Origin: Capra hircus
Lineage: Eukaryota; Chordata; Mammalia; Artiodactyla; Bovidae
NCBI RefSeq assembly: GCF_001704415.2
Contig: NC_030827.1
Coordinates: 47,992,271 to 48,056,270, forward strand
DNA: 64,000 nt
Direction: 5' to 3'
The translations under genes were made by a program, and so were the position numbers. Below are positions 24,167-34,851 of this stretch, one piece after another (position 1 is the stretch's first letter; each line of letters begins with the position of its first letter). Under the pieces are notes generated by a model. The model made no database searches and was not told the DNA's origin. It saw only the letters and a program-made list of their open reading frames with translations.

Positions 24167-24522
24167 GCAGCTGCTAAGTCGCTTCAGTCATCTCCGACTC
24201 TATGCGACCCCATAGACGGCAGCCCACCAGGCTCCCCCGACCCTGGGATTCTCCAGGAAAGAACACTGGAGTGGGTTGCCATTCCCTTCTCCAATGCATG
24301 AAAGTGAAAAGTGAAAGTGAAGTTGCTCAGTCGTATCCGACCCTTAGCGAACCCATGGACTGCAGCTTGCCAGGCTCTTCCGTCTATGGGATTTTCCAGG
24401 CAAGAGTACTGGAGTGGGTCACTGTTCCCTTCTCCAGGGTATCTTCCCAATCCAGGGGTCAAACCAAGGTCTCCTGCATTGCAGGCATATTCTTTACTGT
24501 CTGAGTCACCAGGGAAGCCATC
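24167..24522 (-). mobile_element. Composite SINE: BovA monomer plus Bov-tA
   Basis: The left half 24167-24300 is a BovA unit ('ctgctaagtcgcttcagtc', 'caatgcatgaaagtgaaaag'). The right half 24300-24522 is a BovA unit ending in the tRNA-derived head ('caccagggaagcc' on the plus strand). The arrangement resembles Bov-A2 with a Bov-tA head. Both strands show open frames here, a result of repeat composition and not coding. Confidence 0.88.
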
Positions 24523-24525
24523 CCA

Positions 24526-24808
24526 AATGAAGGACAGTGTGAATGAATGTTCAAACTATCACACAGTTGCACTCATTACACATGCCATTAAGAAAGCTGA
24601 GAATCCTGTAAGCTAGGATTTTCAACAGTATGTGAACCAAAAATTCTAGATGTACAAGCTGGATTTAGAAGAGGCAGAGGAACCAGAGATCAAATTGCCA
24701 ACATCTGTTGGATCATAGAAAATGCATGAGAATTTAGGAAAAACACCTACTTCTGCTTCATTGACTACCCTTAAGCCTTTGACTGTTGGATCACAACAAT
24801 CTGTGGAA
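24526..24808 (+). mobile_element. BovB LINE internal fragment (RT fingers)
   Basis: Matches BovB from the NAKECSNY region through 'FRRGRGTRDQIANICW'-like text to 'tggatcacaacaatctgtgg'. It stops exactly where a minus-strand BovB piece begins. Confidence 0.85.
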
Positions 24809-26034
24809 TAGGATGGACTGGTTTGATCTCCTTGCAGTCCAAGGGACTCTCAAGAGTCTTCTCAATCACCACAGTTCAAAAGCATCAATTCTTTGGCTCT
24901 CAGACTTCTTCATAGTCCAACTCTCACATCCATATATGACTAATGATAAAACAATAGCCTTGGCTAGATGAACCTTTATTCACAAAGTAATGTCTCTGCT
25001 TTTTACTACACTGTCTACATTGGTCATAACTTTCCTTCCCAGAAGTAAGCATCTTTTAATTTCATGGCTACAATCACCATCTGCAGTGATTTTGGAGCCC
25101 CCCAAAATAAAGTAAGCCACTGTTTCCCCACCTATTTGTCATGAAATGATGGGACCAGATGCCATGATCTTGGTTTTCTGAATGATGAGCTGTAACTCAA
25201 CTTTTTCACTATCCTGTTTCACTTTTATCAAGAAGCTCTTTAGTTCTTCTTCACTTTCTGCCATAATGGTGGTGTCATCTGCATATCTGAGATTATTGAT
25301 ATTTCTCCTGGCAATCTTGATTCCAGCTTGTGCTTCCTCCAGCTCAGCATTTCTCATGATGTAAACTCTGCATATAAGTTAAATAAGCAGGGTGACAATA
25401 TGCAGCCTTGACGTACTCCTTTTCCTATTTGGAACCAGTCTGTTGTTCCATGCCCAGTTCTAACTGTTGCTTCCTGACCTTCATATAGGTTTCTCAAAAG
25501 GCAGGTCAAGTGGTCTGGTATTCTCATGTCTTTCAGAACTTTTTACAGTTTATTGTGATCCACACAGTCAAAGGCTTTGGCATAGTCAATAAAGCAGAAA
25601 TAGATGTTTTTCTGGAACTCTCTTGATTTTTTCAGTGATCCAGCGGATGTTGGCAATTTGATCTCTGGTTCCTCTGCCTTTTCTAAAACCAACTTGAACA
25701 TCTGAAAGTTCATGATTCACATATTGCTGAAGCCTGGCTTGGAGAATTTTGAGCATTACTTTACTAGCATGTGAGATGAGTGCAATTGTGTGGTAGTTTG
25801 AGCATTCTTTGGCATTGCCTTTCTTTGGAATTGGAATGAAAACTGACCTTTTCCATTCTTGTGGCCTCTGCTGAATTTTCCATATTTGCTCACATATTGA
25901 GTGCAGCACTTTTACAGTATCATCTTCTAGGATTTGAAAGAGTTCAACTGGAATTCCATCACCTACACTTGTTTGTTCGTAGTGATACTTCCTAAGGCCC
26001 ACTTGACTTCACATAACAAGATATCTGGCTTATA
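24809..26034 (-). mobile_element. BovB LINE internal segment, inverted relative to both neighbours
   Basis: On the minus strand this covers BovB from the linker/RT start (minus 25586..26002, 'VELFQILEDDTVKVLHSIC') to the C-terminal region at 'ggatggactggtttgatctc'. The catalytic YADD is intact (minus 25139..25357, NLRYADDTTIM). It lacks the last 250 or so bases of the normal 3' end. It is therefore not a normal 3'-anchored insertion but a rearranged piece. Confidence 0.85.
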
Positions 26035-26588
26035 CTGCAGTCACATAATTAAAAGGTGGTTGCTTCTTGGGAGAAAAACTATGACAAACCTAGACAGTGT
26101 ATTGAAATGCAGAGATATCATTTTGCCAACAAATCTGGACATGGTTGAAGCTATGGATTTTCCAGTAGTCATGTACAGATGTGAGAGTTGGACCATAAAG
26201 AAAGTTGAGTGCTGAATAATTGATACTTTCGAACTGTGTGTTGGAGGAGAATTTTGAGAGTCCCTTGCACTCAAGGAGATCAAACCAGTCATTTCTAAAG
26301 AAAATCAACCCTGAATATTCATAGTAAATACTAATGCTGAGGCTGAAGCTCCAATACTTTGACCACCTAATGGGAAAGCTGACTCATTGGAGAAGATCCT
26401 TATGCTGGGAAAGATTGAAGGCACGAAGAGAAGGGGGCGACCCAGAATGAGATGGTTGGAAGGTATCATCGACTCAATGGACATGAGTTTGAACAAATGT
26501 GGGGAGATAAGTGAAGGACAGATAACCCTGGCATACTGCAGTCCAAGGGTTCACAAAGAGTCGGACATGACTGAATGACTGAACAACA
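26035..26588 (+). mobile_element. BovB LINE 3' end
   Basis: Starts at 'actgcagtcacataattaaa' and runs to 'gtcggacatgactgaatgac'. It is the plus-strand C-terminal and 3' part, probably from the same element as 24526-24808, with about 450 bp of consensus missing between them. Confidence 0.85.
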
Positions 26589-26591
26589 ACA

Positions 26592-26690
26592 GTTTGCATA
26601 TTGAAGTTGTTGATATTTCTCCCAGCATCCTTGATTCCAAATTGTGTTTGATCCAGCCCTGCATGATATATTTGCAAATAAGTGTTATAG
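26592..26690 (-). mobile_element. Short BovB fragment (RT palm)
   Basis: Plus-strand text 'ttgatatttctcccagcatc' and 'gtttgatccagccctgca' is the minus-strand AGIKIAGRNINN region of BovB. The copy is old and isolated. Confidence 0.75.
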
Positions 26691-27078
26691 AACAGAATTT
26701 TTATTTTTTTTTCTTCTCATCTATGAGAGGGGGAAGAAAAAGAAAGAAATCTTTATAAAGAATCCTCTTTATGTCCTATCACTCTACTGCTGCCCCAAAG
26801 CAAAGAGGTGTCAAAAGAATTTTTCCTCATGAATAAAATTATATCCTTTAAGAAGATAACCTGTCTTTATTTATCAAGCTAGGGTAATCAAAGTATAAGT
26901 TTTGCCATTGATTACTATGATTATTTTAGAGTGTGTGTTTGTGGAAAATCAAATGCCTACAATTTTTGTGAATTGTTTCCTAGATGGCTGATGTATGGAT
27001 GTTTGACTTGTGCAATATGATGAAATTACAATATTTCAGTTCTGGACCTAGTTTTACATAAAAGGACTAGTAGGTTCC
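26691..27078. other. Unique sequence
   Basis: No recognised element or gene. Confidence 0.5.
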
Positions 27079-27090
27079 ATAGTGGTCTGT

Positions 27091-27364
27091 GCTGCTGCTG
27101 CTAAGTCACTTCAGTCGTGTCCAACTCTGTGTGACCCCATAGATGGCAGCCCACCAGGCTCCCCTATCCCTGGGATTCTCCAGGCAAGAACGCTGGAGTC
27201 GGTTGCCATTTCCTTCTCCAATGCATGAAAGTGAAAATTGAAAGTGAAGTCGCTCAGTCTTGTCTGACTCTCCACGACTCCCATGGTCTGCAGCACACCA
27301 GGCTCCTCCATCCATGGGATTTTCCAGGCAAGAGTACTGGAGTGGGGTGCCATTGCCTTCTCCG
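27091..27364 (-). mobile_element. Bov-A2 SINE with TSD
   Basis: Two tandem BovA units joined by the linker 'gcatgaaagtgaaaattgaa', typical of Bov-A2. It starts with the GCTGCTGCTG end and stops at 'ccattgccttctcc'. A perfect 12-bp TSD, atagtggtctgt, lies at 27079-27090 and 27365-27376. The copy is complete and probably recent. Confidence 0.95.
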
Positions 27365-27376
27365 ATAGTGGTCTGT

Positions 27377-29745
27377 AGGAGCCCTAAAATTCCTCTTAGA
27401 TGTGTAATTACCTTGTTGGAAAGATCATATGGAGAGGTTCTGAGACTACAAGAAGAGGGAGGGAGGCCCACATGAGCCCAGACTTATAGCTATATGTATC
27501 AAGGCTTTAACCTTGTGAAGGAGACCATCTAGGCTTGCCTCCAATTCTGGCAAGCCACATGATTAATATAGCAAATACACCATAAACAACAGTGCACTGA
27601 ACAAACGAGTTACCCTACCAAAACCTAGTCTGATTCTTACCTTCCTAAATGGTGAAATATAATAAAATGGTTATTTATGCATCTAATTTTTGTTAATACT
27701 TTCTAATGCAGCAGTAAATTATAAAAATTCATTCCTTGCTGTTCCTACCAAGTTCGCTGTTTTGTTAGGAAGGCTCATGAGGCATTTTCTGTAAGTAAGC
27801 CCACACTCTTATGACAATGAGCTGATAGAATGAGCAGTCGAGGAGAAAGATATTCTGTAAGTTAATAACAAGATTATTCTGAATATGCATTGCAGATCTG
27901 ATGAAATAAGTACAAGTGTGGACCATTTATACATTGGTCTCAATGTGTGATAGACTCAGGCCAAAACATAACCACCTGAATTATTATAACATGGTAGTTT
28001 TCTATAGCTGTAATAATTAATATTATCTCATGGGCTAGTGATAATATTTCCCCAGAAGCTGGATCATGTTGCTTCCCTAGTGACCAAGTAGCATGGCCAT
28101 AGGTATCTTTAGGGACATGTTTGTAGTACATGTTTGTGACCATGTTGCAGAATCCTTGTCTGTCCACACTGTTAAGCATTTACCACTTCATCTCTGAACT
28201 TGATGCTTAAATGCAGTGAACTATTAGAACTTAGTTGGCATCAATGATTGTAGTTCACAGGAATCAGGAAGATATTTTGAATTGTATATATATTTTTTTC
28301 CAAATAGAAAACAGAAAAAAAAAGTAAAATAAAGATTGAGAAAGCCAATCTAAATGTTTATCAAAAAAGGACATTTGCACTTTAATTAGTGATAGTTAGT
28401 CCTAATTTTTTAAGAACATTTTCACTAAAGCCTGTGGCTTTTCAATTTGCAATTTATGTTCCATTCCTGAAAATTAGACTGTGTCACTTACTAACTCACA
28501 TAAGTTTACATTTCCAGTTGTTTTGTGGCTTTGATCTCTACAATTCCTAGAGAGATTTTTCACAAAGTAAATGTATATGCCTATCTTAGAATGTTTTTAA
28601 ATAAGGAACAATTGAAGTTAACCAAGTCCTCTGCTGTGTTTTTCTTTTTTTGAAACCCTCTCAACATTAGAAAATTGTCACTCCTTACATATCCCTGTTG
28701 CCCAATTTTAGACAGATTTTTACTCCAACATCCATCATATTTTCAATTTAATAAATTTCTATTCTTATTGATTGCCATACTATGCAATGACTGTCTTAAA
28801 TTTTAAGGATAGAGAAATTAATCTGAAACTGATCATTTTCTTATTTAGAACAAAGTTTTGTAGTAATTTATTTTATCATATGTATATATATCAATAACCA
28901 TTCATTGTCACTCAAATACTTCTAAAATCTAAAATAAAATAAAATAAATAATTATTTTCTCCATCTTAATATATTTGACTCATTTTTACAACCTAAAATT
29001 TACAAAACCAACAATTGCTCACACTCTGTCAAGTAGCTTTTGTTATGAAAATCAACACATTCTTCCTGTGTTACAAAGAAAAGATATTTATATGAAGACT
29101 ACTAGATATATATTTTATGGGAAAAGTCTTTGGTTTATAGTCAGAAACACTGAGTTACTAGCTGTCTTTGACAACTTAGGAATCGTAACCATTATATTTG
29201 TTAGTTACTTCAGAAGTAAAATAAAATACTTTGATTTGAATAACTAAATGAACTTTTAGATTTATTCTGATTCTAAATTTAGATAATGAGTATGTATATG
29301 GATTTCTGGAATGTGGTATATTTTAAGCCCAAAATTCAACCGTTATAAATGTTTATTTTAGATTTTATGCTTCATCTTGCAACAAATCTGAAGGGACACA
29401 GTTAAAGAATATTTATTCTATTCATGAATCTCTTAATTTAGCTTCTTAAAAGTTTGCATGCTTAATTTCATCAATCAGACATTAAGAATAAAATGAAAGC
29501 TAACACTCTAGAAAATTTTACTTCCCAGGTGGTGTTAGGATGTAATGTACTGGAAGTAATATAAATTACTTATTTAAAAACCATTCAATAGGACAATGTA
29601 TTTTTCAAAGAATATTAAATTTAAGTAATTTCTTTTATATATAATTTACAATGTGATATATATGATTAATTTTCAAGAAAAACTACAATGTATAAAGAAA
29701 ACTACAAATGTCAATAGACATTCTGAATTATAATCTGTGTGAAGA
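27377..29745. other. Unique sequence, longest repeat-poor stretch
   Basis: About 2.4 kb without a repeat I recognise. The minus frame 27940..28179 (79 residues) and plus frame 28975..29247 (90 residues) have no motif or family likeness I can name. I treat them as chance frames. AAAAT units lie near 28930-28950. Confidence 0.5.
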
Positions 29746-29814
29746 ACAGTAATCCGCTATAAAGAGTGGATAAGGAAATAACAGTGATCCACTAATAGAG
29801 TGGAGAAGGAAATA
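29746..29814. repeat. Short tandem duplication, 35-bp unit, at a SINE edge
   Basis: 29746-29780 and 29781-29814 are near-copies of each other (acagt-atcc-ctata-agagtgga-aaggaaata). The second copy runs into the body of a SINE fragment at 'ggagaaggaaatagc'. Confidence 0.8.
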
Positions 29815-29912
29815 GCAACCCATACCAGTATTCTTGCCTGGAGAATCCCATGGACAGAGGAGTCTAGTGGGTTACAGGCCACGGGGTTGCAGAGTTGGAC
29901 ACAATTGAAGTG
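29793..29912 (+). mobile_element. Bov-tA SINE, 5'-truncated body
   Basis: It starts at 'ggagaaggaaatagcaaccc' and continues 'attcttgcctggagaatccc' to 'acaattgaagtgactttaga'. The tRNA-derived head is missing. Confidence 0.85.
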
Positions 29913-30894
29913 ACTTTAGATGCATTAAAAAGAGATAAAACCATTTTAATATATGATACCATTAGAAATATTTAATGTATAACTATACTTACATAAGTGA
30001 AGAGACAAAAATAAGCTTTTTAGGTTTCTGTAGCAATCTTTTGTGGCAAAGAAAAGAACTTCTGGAATTAACAAGAGAATTACCTAAGAGAGGACAGTTT
30101 TTACTTTGAGTATGCTAGCAAATACAAACAGCTATCTAATTTAATTAGTATTGGAACACACACAAAAAATTTTGTAACTCATGAAAAAGTAAATAATATT
30201 TATGTTTTTTTACCATAAAGTTTTACTGGAATCACTCAATTTTCACTACATCAACAAAGCAACCACATGTAGTTGTTGAAAACAATGATCTGTTACATAT
30301 AATACGCTTTTGGAAATATCATACCACTGAGGACTTCTTAAAAACTCGAACTGATGATTAATATAGTACTGGAACTATATCTCAGTTCTGGAAATGGAAA
30401 AAAAAAAAAACTCATTCTGTGATTTGCTTCCTTCTTCATCTGTGGCTCATTGACTGATTTCAAAATTTACTTTTTAGGTTCCATGGATGAATGTTCAAGC
30501 ACATCTCTCAAGAAGTGACACATTCAATATTGGATATGTGGTCATTTTATGGAAGGGTGAATAGTATGAAATAGTAGATTCATCTTACTTCTTCAGTGCT
30601 CAAACAGTAGTTTAGTCTTTTATCTATTAGCTGGTGAATTTTAAGTGAAACACTACATCACAAATCTGTTTGTCCTGACAGATAACTTTATGTTAAGCAA
30701 ACATTGACCAAGACTATTTAGAATGCATTTCAGTTTACAGATTCTGGTAACATAGACTGTATTTTCAGTTTCTAAATTCTTTATCACATGATATAGAAAG
30801 CAAATGCCATTTTAAGTACTTATGTATGTTATTATATACATATGTTAAACATGTATTTATAAAAACACAAATAGTATACACATATTTATAAATA
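29913..30894. other. AT-rich unique sequence
   Basis: No gene or recognised repeat. A-run near 30398-30410. Confidence 0.5.
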
Positions 30895-31077
30895 AGTGAA
30901 AGTCACTCAGTCATGTCCAACTCTTTGTGAACCCATACAGTCCATGGAATTTTCCAGGCCAGAATAGTGGAGTGGGTAGCCTTTTCCTTCTCCAGGGGAT
31001 CTTTCCAACCCAGGGATCAGACTCAGGTCTCCCACATTGCAGGCAGATTCTTTACCAGCTAAGCCACAAGGGAAGAG
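30895..31077 (-). mobile_element. Bov-tA SINE
   Basis: Plus-strand text runs from 'gtgaaagtcactcagtcatg' through 'ccttttccttctccagggga' to the head 'gctaagccacaagggaag'. 'tatttataaata' occurs on both sides (about 30883 and 31089). It may be the TSD but is low-complexity. Confidence 0.9.
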
Positions 31078-32026
31078 CATTCCATATGTATTTATAAATA
31101 CATATAGAATAAATGTGAGATTTATTGTATGTATTCCTTTTGTTTCAAAGAATACTTTTATCAAATAATGACTGAAATTTGTTGAGCTATTAAAATATGC
31201 ACTGCTTGTCACAGTAGTACAAGTTTATGTCCCAACCACTAAGGCCAAAGAAGCTGAACAGTTCTATGAAGACCTAACACCAAAAAAGATGTCATTTTTA
31301 TCATAGGAGACTATAATGCAAAAGTACAAAGTCAAGAGATACCTGGAGTAACAGGCAAATTTGGCCTTGGAGTACAAAATGAAGCAGGACAAAGGCTAAG
31401 AATTTTGCCAAGAGAATGCACAGGTCATAGAAAATACCCTCTTTCAACAACACAAGAAAAAACTCTACACATGGACACCACCAGATGGTCAATACTGAAA
31501 TCAGATTGATTATATTATTTGCAGCCAAAGATAGAGAACTCTATACAGTCAGCAAAAACAAGACCTGGAGCTAACTGTGGCTCAGATCATGAGCTCCTTA
31601 TAGAAAAATTCTGAATTAAATTGAAGAAAGTAGAGAAAACTACTAGGCCATTCAGGTATGACCTAAATCAAATCCCTTATGATTATACGTTGGAAACGAC
31701 AAGGAGATTCAAGGGATTACATGTTATAGAATTCCTGAAGAACTATGGACAGAGGTTCATAACATTGTACAGGAGGCTGTGACCAAAACCTTCCCCAAGA
31801 AACAGAAATAAAAAAGGAAAATGGTTGTCTGAGAAAAAATAGCTGAATAAAATGTATAACAAAAGGCAAAGGAATAAGGAAAAGATATACTCAACTGAAT
31901 GTAGAGTTCCAGAAAATAGCAAGGAGAGATTAAAAAAGAAAAAAAAAAAAAAAGCCTGCTTAAGTGAACAATGAAAAGAAATAGAGGGAAACAATAGAAT
32001 TGGAAAGACTAGATCTCTGTGAGATC

Positions 32027-32171
32027 TTTCCCAGGGTTCTCACATAACTCAGTAAAGAATCTTCCTGCAATGCAGGACACCTGGGTTCCATTCCTGGGTT
32101 ATGAAGATCCCCTGGAGAAGGAAATGGCAACCCACTCCAGTATTCTTGCCTGGAGAATCCCACTGACAGAG
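32027..32171 (+). mobile_element. Bov-tA SINE fragment inside BovB
   Basis: Head 'tttcccagggttctcacata' then 'cctgcaatgcaggacacctg' and 'attcttgcctggagaatccc'. It ends at 'cactgacagag', where the BovB text resumes with 'tttcaagaaaattgag'. The 3' part of the SINE is missing. Confidence 0.88.
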
Positions 32172-32801
32172 TTTCAAGAAAATTGAGATACTAGGGATCA
32201 TTTCATGCAAAGGTGGGCACAATAAAGGACAGAAATGGTAAGGACTTAACAGGAACAGAAGAGGTTAAGAAGAGGTGGCAAGAATACACAGAAGAACTGT
32301 ACAAAAAAAAAAAAAAAAAAAAGATCTTAATGACTCAGATAACCACAAAGGTGTGGTCACTCCCTTTGATCCAAACATCCTGGAGTGTGAAGTCAAGGGG
32401 TCCTTGAGAAGCATTATGGCAAATAAAGCTAGTGGAGGTTTAAAATCCTTAAAGATGATGATTTGAAAGTGCTGCGCTCAATATGGCACCAAATTTGGAA
32501 TGACCGCAGGACTGGAAAAGGTCAGTTTTCATTCTAATTCCAAAGAAAATCAATGTTAAAGAATGTTCAAGCTACCACATAATCATGCTCATTTCACAGG
32601 CTAGCAAGGTAATGCTTAAAAATCTTCAAGCTAGGCTTCAACAGTATATGAACCAAGAAATTCTAGAATGTACATGCTGGATTTAGAAAAGACAGAGGAG
32701 CCAAAGACCAAATTGCCAACAATCATTGGATCATAGAAAAAGCAAAGGAATACCAGACAAAACAGCTGCTTCATTGAGTACACTGAATCTTTCATGATGT
32801 G

Positions 32802-33019
32802 AGGGTGTTAAATGCTCAGTACTGTCCGAATCTTTATGACCCCATGGACTGTAGCTCACTAGGCTCCTTTGTCCATGGAATTCTCCAGGCAAGAACATTG
32901 GAGTAGGTTGCCATTTCTTTCTCAACGGGATCTTCCCAACCTAGGGATTGAACCCTGTTCTCCCACATTACAGGCTGATTCTTTAACGCTGAGCCCCCAG
33001 GGAAATCATCGAATTCACA
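32802..33019 (-). mobile_element. Bov-tA SINE inside BovB with TSD
   Basis: A complete minus-strand Bov-tA interrupts the RT region 'YAKAFDCVDHNKLW'. Flanks are tttcatgatgtg (32790-32801) and tttgatgatgtg (33020-33031), a 12-bp TSD with one mismatch. BovB text continues straight on at 'gatgtggatcacaattgtgg'. Confidence 0.9.
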
Positions 33020-33197
33020 TTTGATGATGTGGATCACAATTGTGGAAAATTCTTAAAGAGATAGGAATACCAGACCACCTTATCTGCTTTCTGAGAAGCC
33101 TGTATGCAGGTAAAGAAGCAACAGTTAGCACCTGACATGGAACAATGGACTAGTTCAAAATTAGGAAAGGAGTACACCAAGGCTGCATATTGTCACC

Positions 33198-33689
33198 TTG
33201 TTACCTTATTTATCTTCTATGCAGAGTACATCATGCAAAATGCTGGGCTGGGATGAAGGAAAAGCTGGAATGAAGTTGGCATGGAGAAATATCAATAATG
33301 ACAGATATACAGATGACACCACCCTTATGGCAGAAAGCGAAGAGGAGCTAAAGTGCCTCCTCATGAAAGTGAAAGAGGAGAGTGAAAAAGCTGGCTTCAA
33401 ACACAGCATTCAAGAAACGAAGATCATGGCATTCAGTCCTATCACTTCATGGCAAATAGATGGGGAAACAATGGAAATAGTGACAGTCTTTATTTTATTG
33501 GGCTCCAAAATCATTGTGGACCTTTCCTGCATCCATGAAATTAAAAGACACATTCTCCTTGGAAGAAGAGCTATGATAGATATAGACAACATATTAAAAC
33601 ACAGAGACATCACTTTGCTGACAAAGGTCCATATAGTCGAAGCTATGGTTTTCTGGTGGTCATGTATGGATGTCAGAAGTGGACTATAA
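33198..33689 (+). pseudogene. BovB RT palm to connection remnant
   Basis: A 163-residue frame shows DRYTDDTTLM (catalytic box with T for A), ESEEELKCLLMKVKEESEKAG, a KIMAFSPITSWQIDGET-like stretch, and the GSKI and HEIKRHILLGRRA blocks. It ends in a frameshift where the FPVVMYGCESW block should be. Part of 31205-34066. No start or complete domain, so not functional. Confidence 0.8.
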
Positions 33690-34066
33690 AAAAAAGCTGA
33701 GCCCTGAAAAATTGATGCTTTTGAACAGTGGTGCTGAATAATACTCTCGAGAGTCCTGTAGACAGCAAAGAGATAAAACCAGTCAATCCTAAAGGAAATC
33801 AACCTTGAATATTCATTGGAAAGACTGATGCTGAAGTTGAAGCTCTAATAATTTGTCCACCTGATGCAAAGAGCTGACTCACTGGAAAAAACCCTGATGC
33901 TGGGAAATCTTGTGGGCAGGAGGAGAAGAGGGCAACAGAAGATGTGATGGTTGAATGGCATCATCAACTCAATGGATGTGATTTTGAGCAAACTCAGAGA
34001 TAGAGAAGGACAAGGAAGCCTGGCTTCCTGCAGTCCATGGGGTGAGACATGATTGAGTGACTGAAC

Positions 34067-34544
34067 AAAAAAATCAGGTTGATTAGATGATAAAAATCAT
34101 TAAATTGGATAAGAAATCAACACTGGATACCATATTGCCTAGAAGATATACACTACTTTAAAGTACAAAATGGTTGAGATAAATATACAAGTTGTAAGCA
34201 TAAATTCTCTCAGCTATTCTTTACCTTAAAATATATTTATTTTGCTCTCATTTTTTATAGTGTTCCAGGATTCAAGTAGGTCATGAGTACAATGTATTCA
34301 GATCCTGTTATCTGTCATACAATATACATTATGCTTTTCAATAGACAAACAGCAGCAAATATTTTTTTCACATTCTTTGCCTTTTTTTTTTTGTCAAATT
34401 CAATTATCTGTGCTTTTCCTCCTTATTCTTTTAAATGTTAACACTCTATTTTGAACATGGTAGTAATGATAATGAATTGAGTTTCCATATAACCACTATA
34501 AATGGTTCCTTTAAATTTGTTCCTATATACTATATAGTATAGTA
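34067..34544. other. Unique sequence
   Basis: No recognised repeat or gene. Confidence 0.5.
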
Positions 34545-34851
34545 GTGAAAGGTATTCAGTTGTGTCCAATTTTTTGTGACCCCATGGACTACAGAGTCCA
34601 TGGAATTTTCCAGGCCAGAATACTGGAGTGGGTAGCCTTTCCCTTCTCCAGGGGTATTCCAAACCCAGGGATCAAACCCAGGTCTCCCGCATGGCAGGTA
34701 GATTCTTTACCAGCTGAGCCACGAGAGAAGCCCAAGAATAAAGAAGTGGGTAGCCTATCCCTTCTCCAGCAGATCTTCCCAACCCAGGTGTTGAACTGGG
34801 TTTCCTGCATTGCAGGTGGATTCTTTACTAGCTGAGCTATGAGGGAAGTCT
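34545..34851 (-). mobile_element. Bov-tA SINE followed by a second partial SINE head in tandem
   Basis: 34545-34731 is a full minus-strand Bov-tA ('agctgagccacgagagaagc' head). After a 14-bp joint, 34746-34851 repeats the body-to-head part ('gtgggtagcctatcccttct', 'tagctgagctatgagggaag'). Both lie in the same orientation. This is either a tandem partial duplication or two insertions at nearly the same place. Confidence 0.88.

Larger units (their letters stand above)
31205..34066 (+). mobile_element. BovB LINE, 5'-truncated in endonuclease, carrying two SINEs
   Basis: It starts in the endonuclease at 'cacagtagtacaagtttatg'. It shows the GDYNAK form of the GDWNAK box (about 31305) and an intact SDHEL box (about 31583). 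It continues through linker and RT to the 3' end at about 34066. Interruptions are a SINE at 32027-32171, an A-run at 32302-32321, and a SINE at 32802-33019. RT remnant plus 33198..33689 has YTDD in place of YADD. Many stops. Confidence 0.92.

Noticed and set aside
24184..24504. Open frames of 92-100 residues on both strands
   Set aside because: Both run through a composite SINE. The same text appears at every Bov-A2/Bov-tA copy.
27940..28179. 79-residue minus-strand frame as a possible gene or exon
   Set aside because: No recognisable domain, no splice-site context I can support, and length within chance expectation for AT-rich sequence.
28975..29247. 90-residue plus-strand frame with hydrophobic C-terminus
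   Set aside because: AT-rich codons give the hydrophobic look. No motif, no neighbour evidence.
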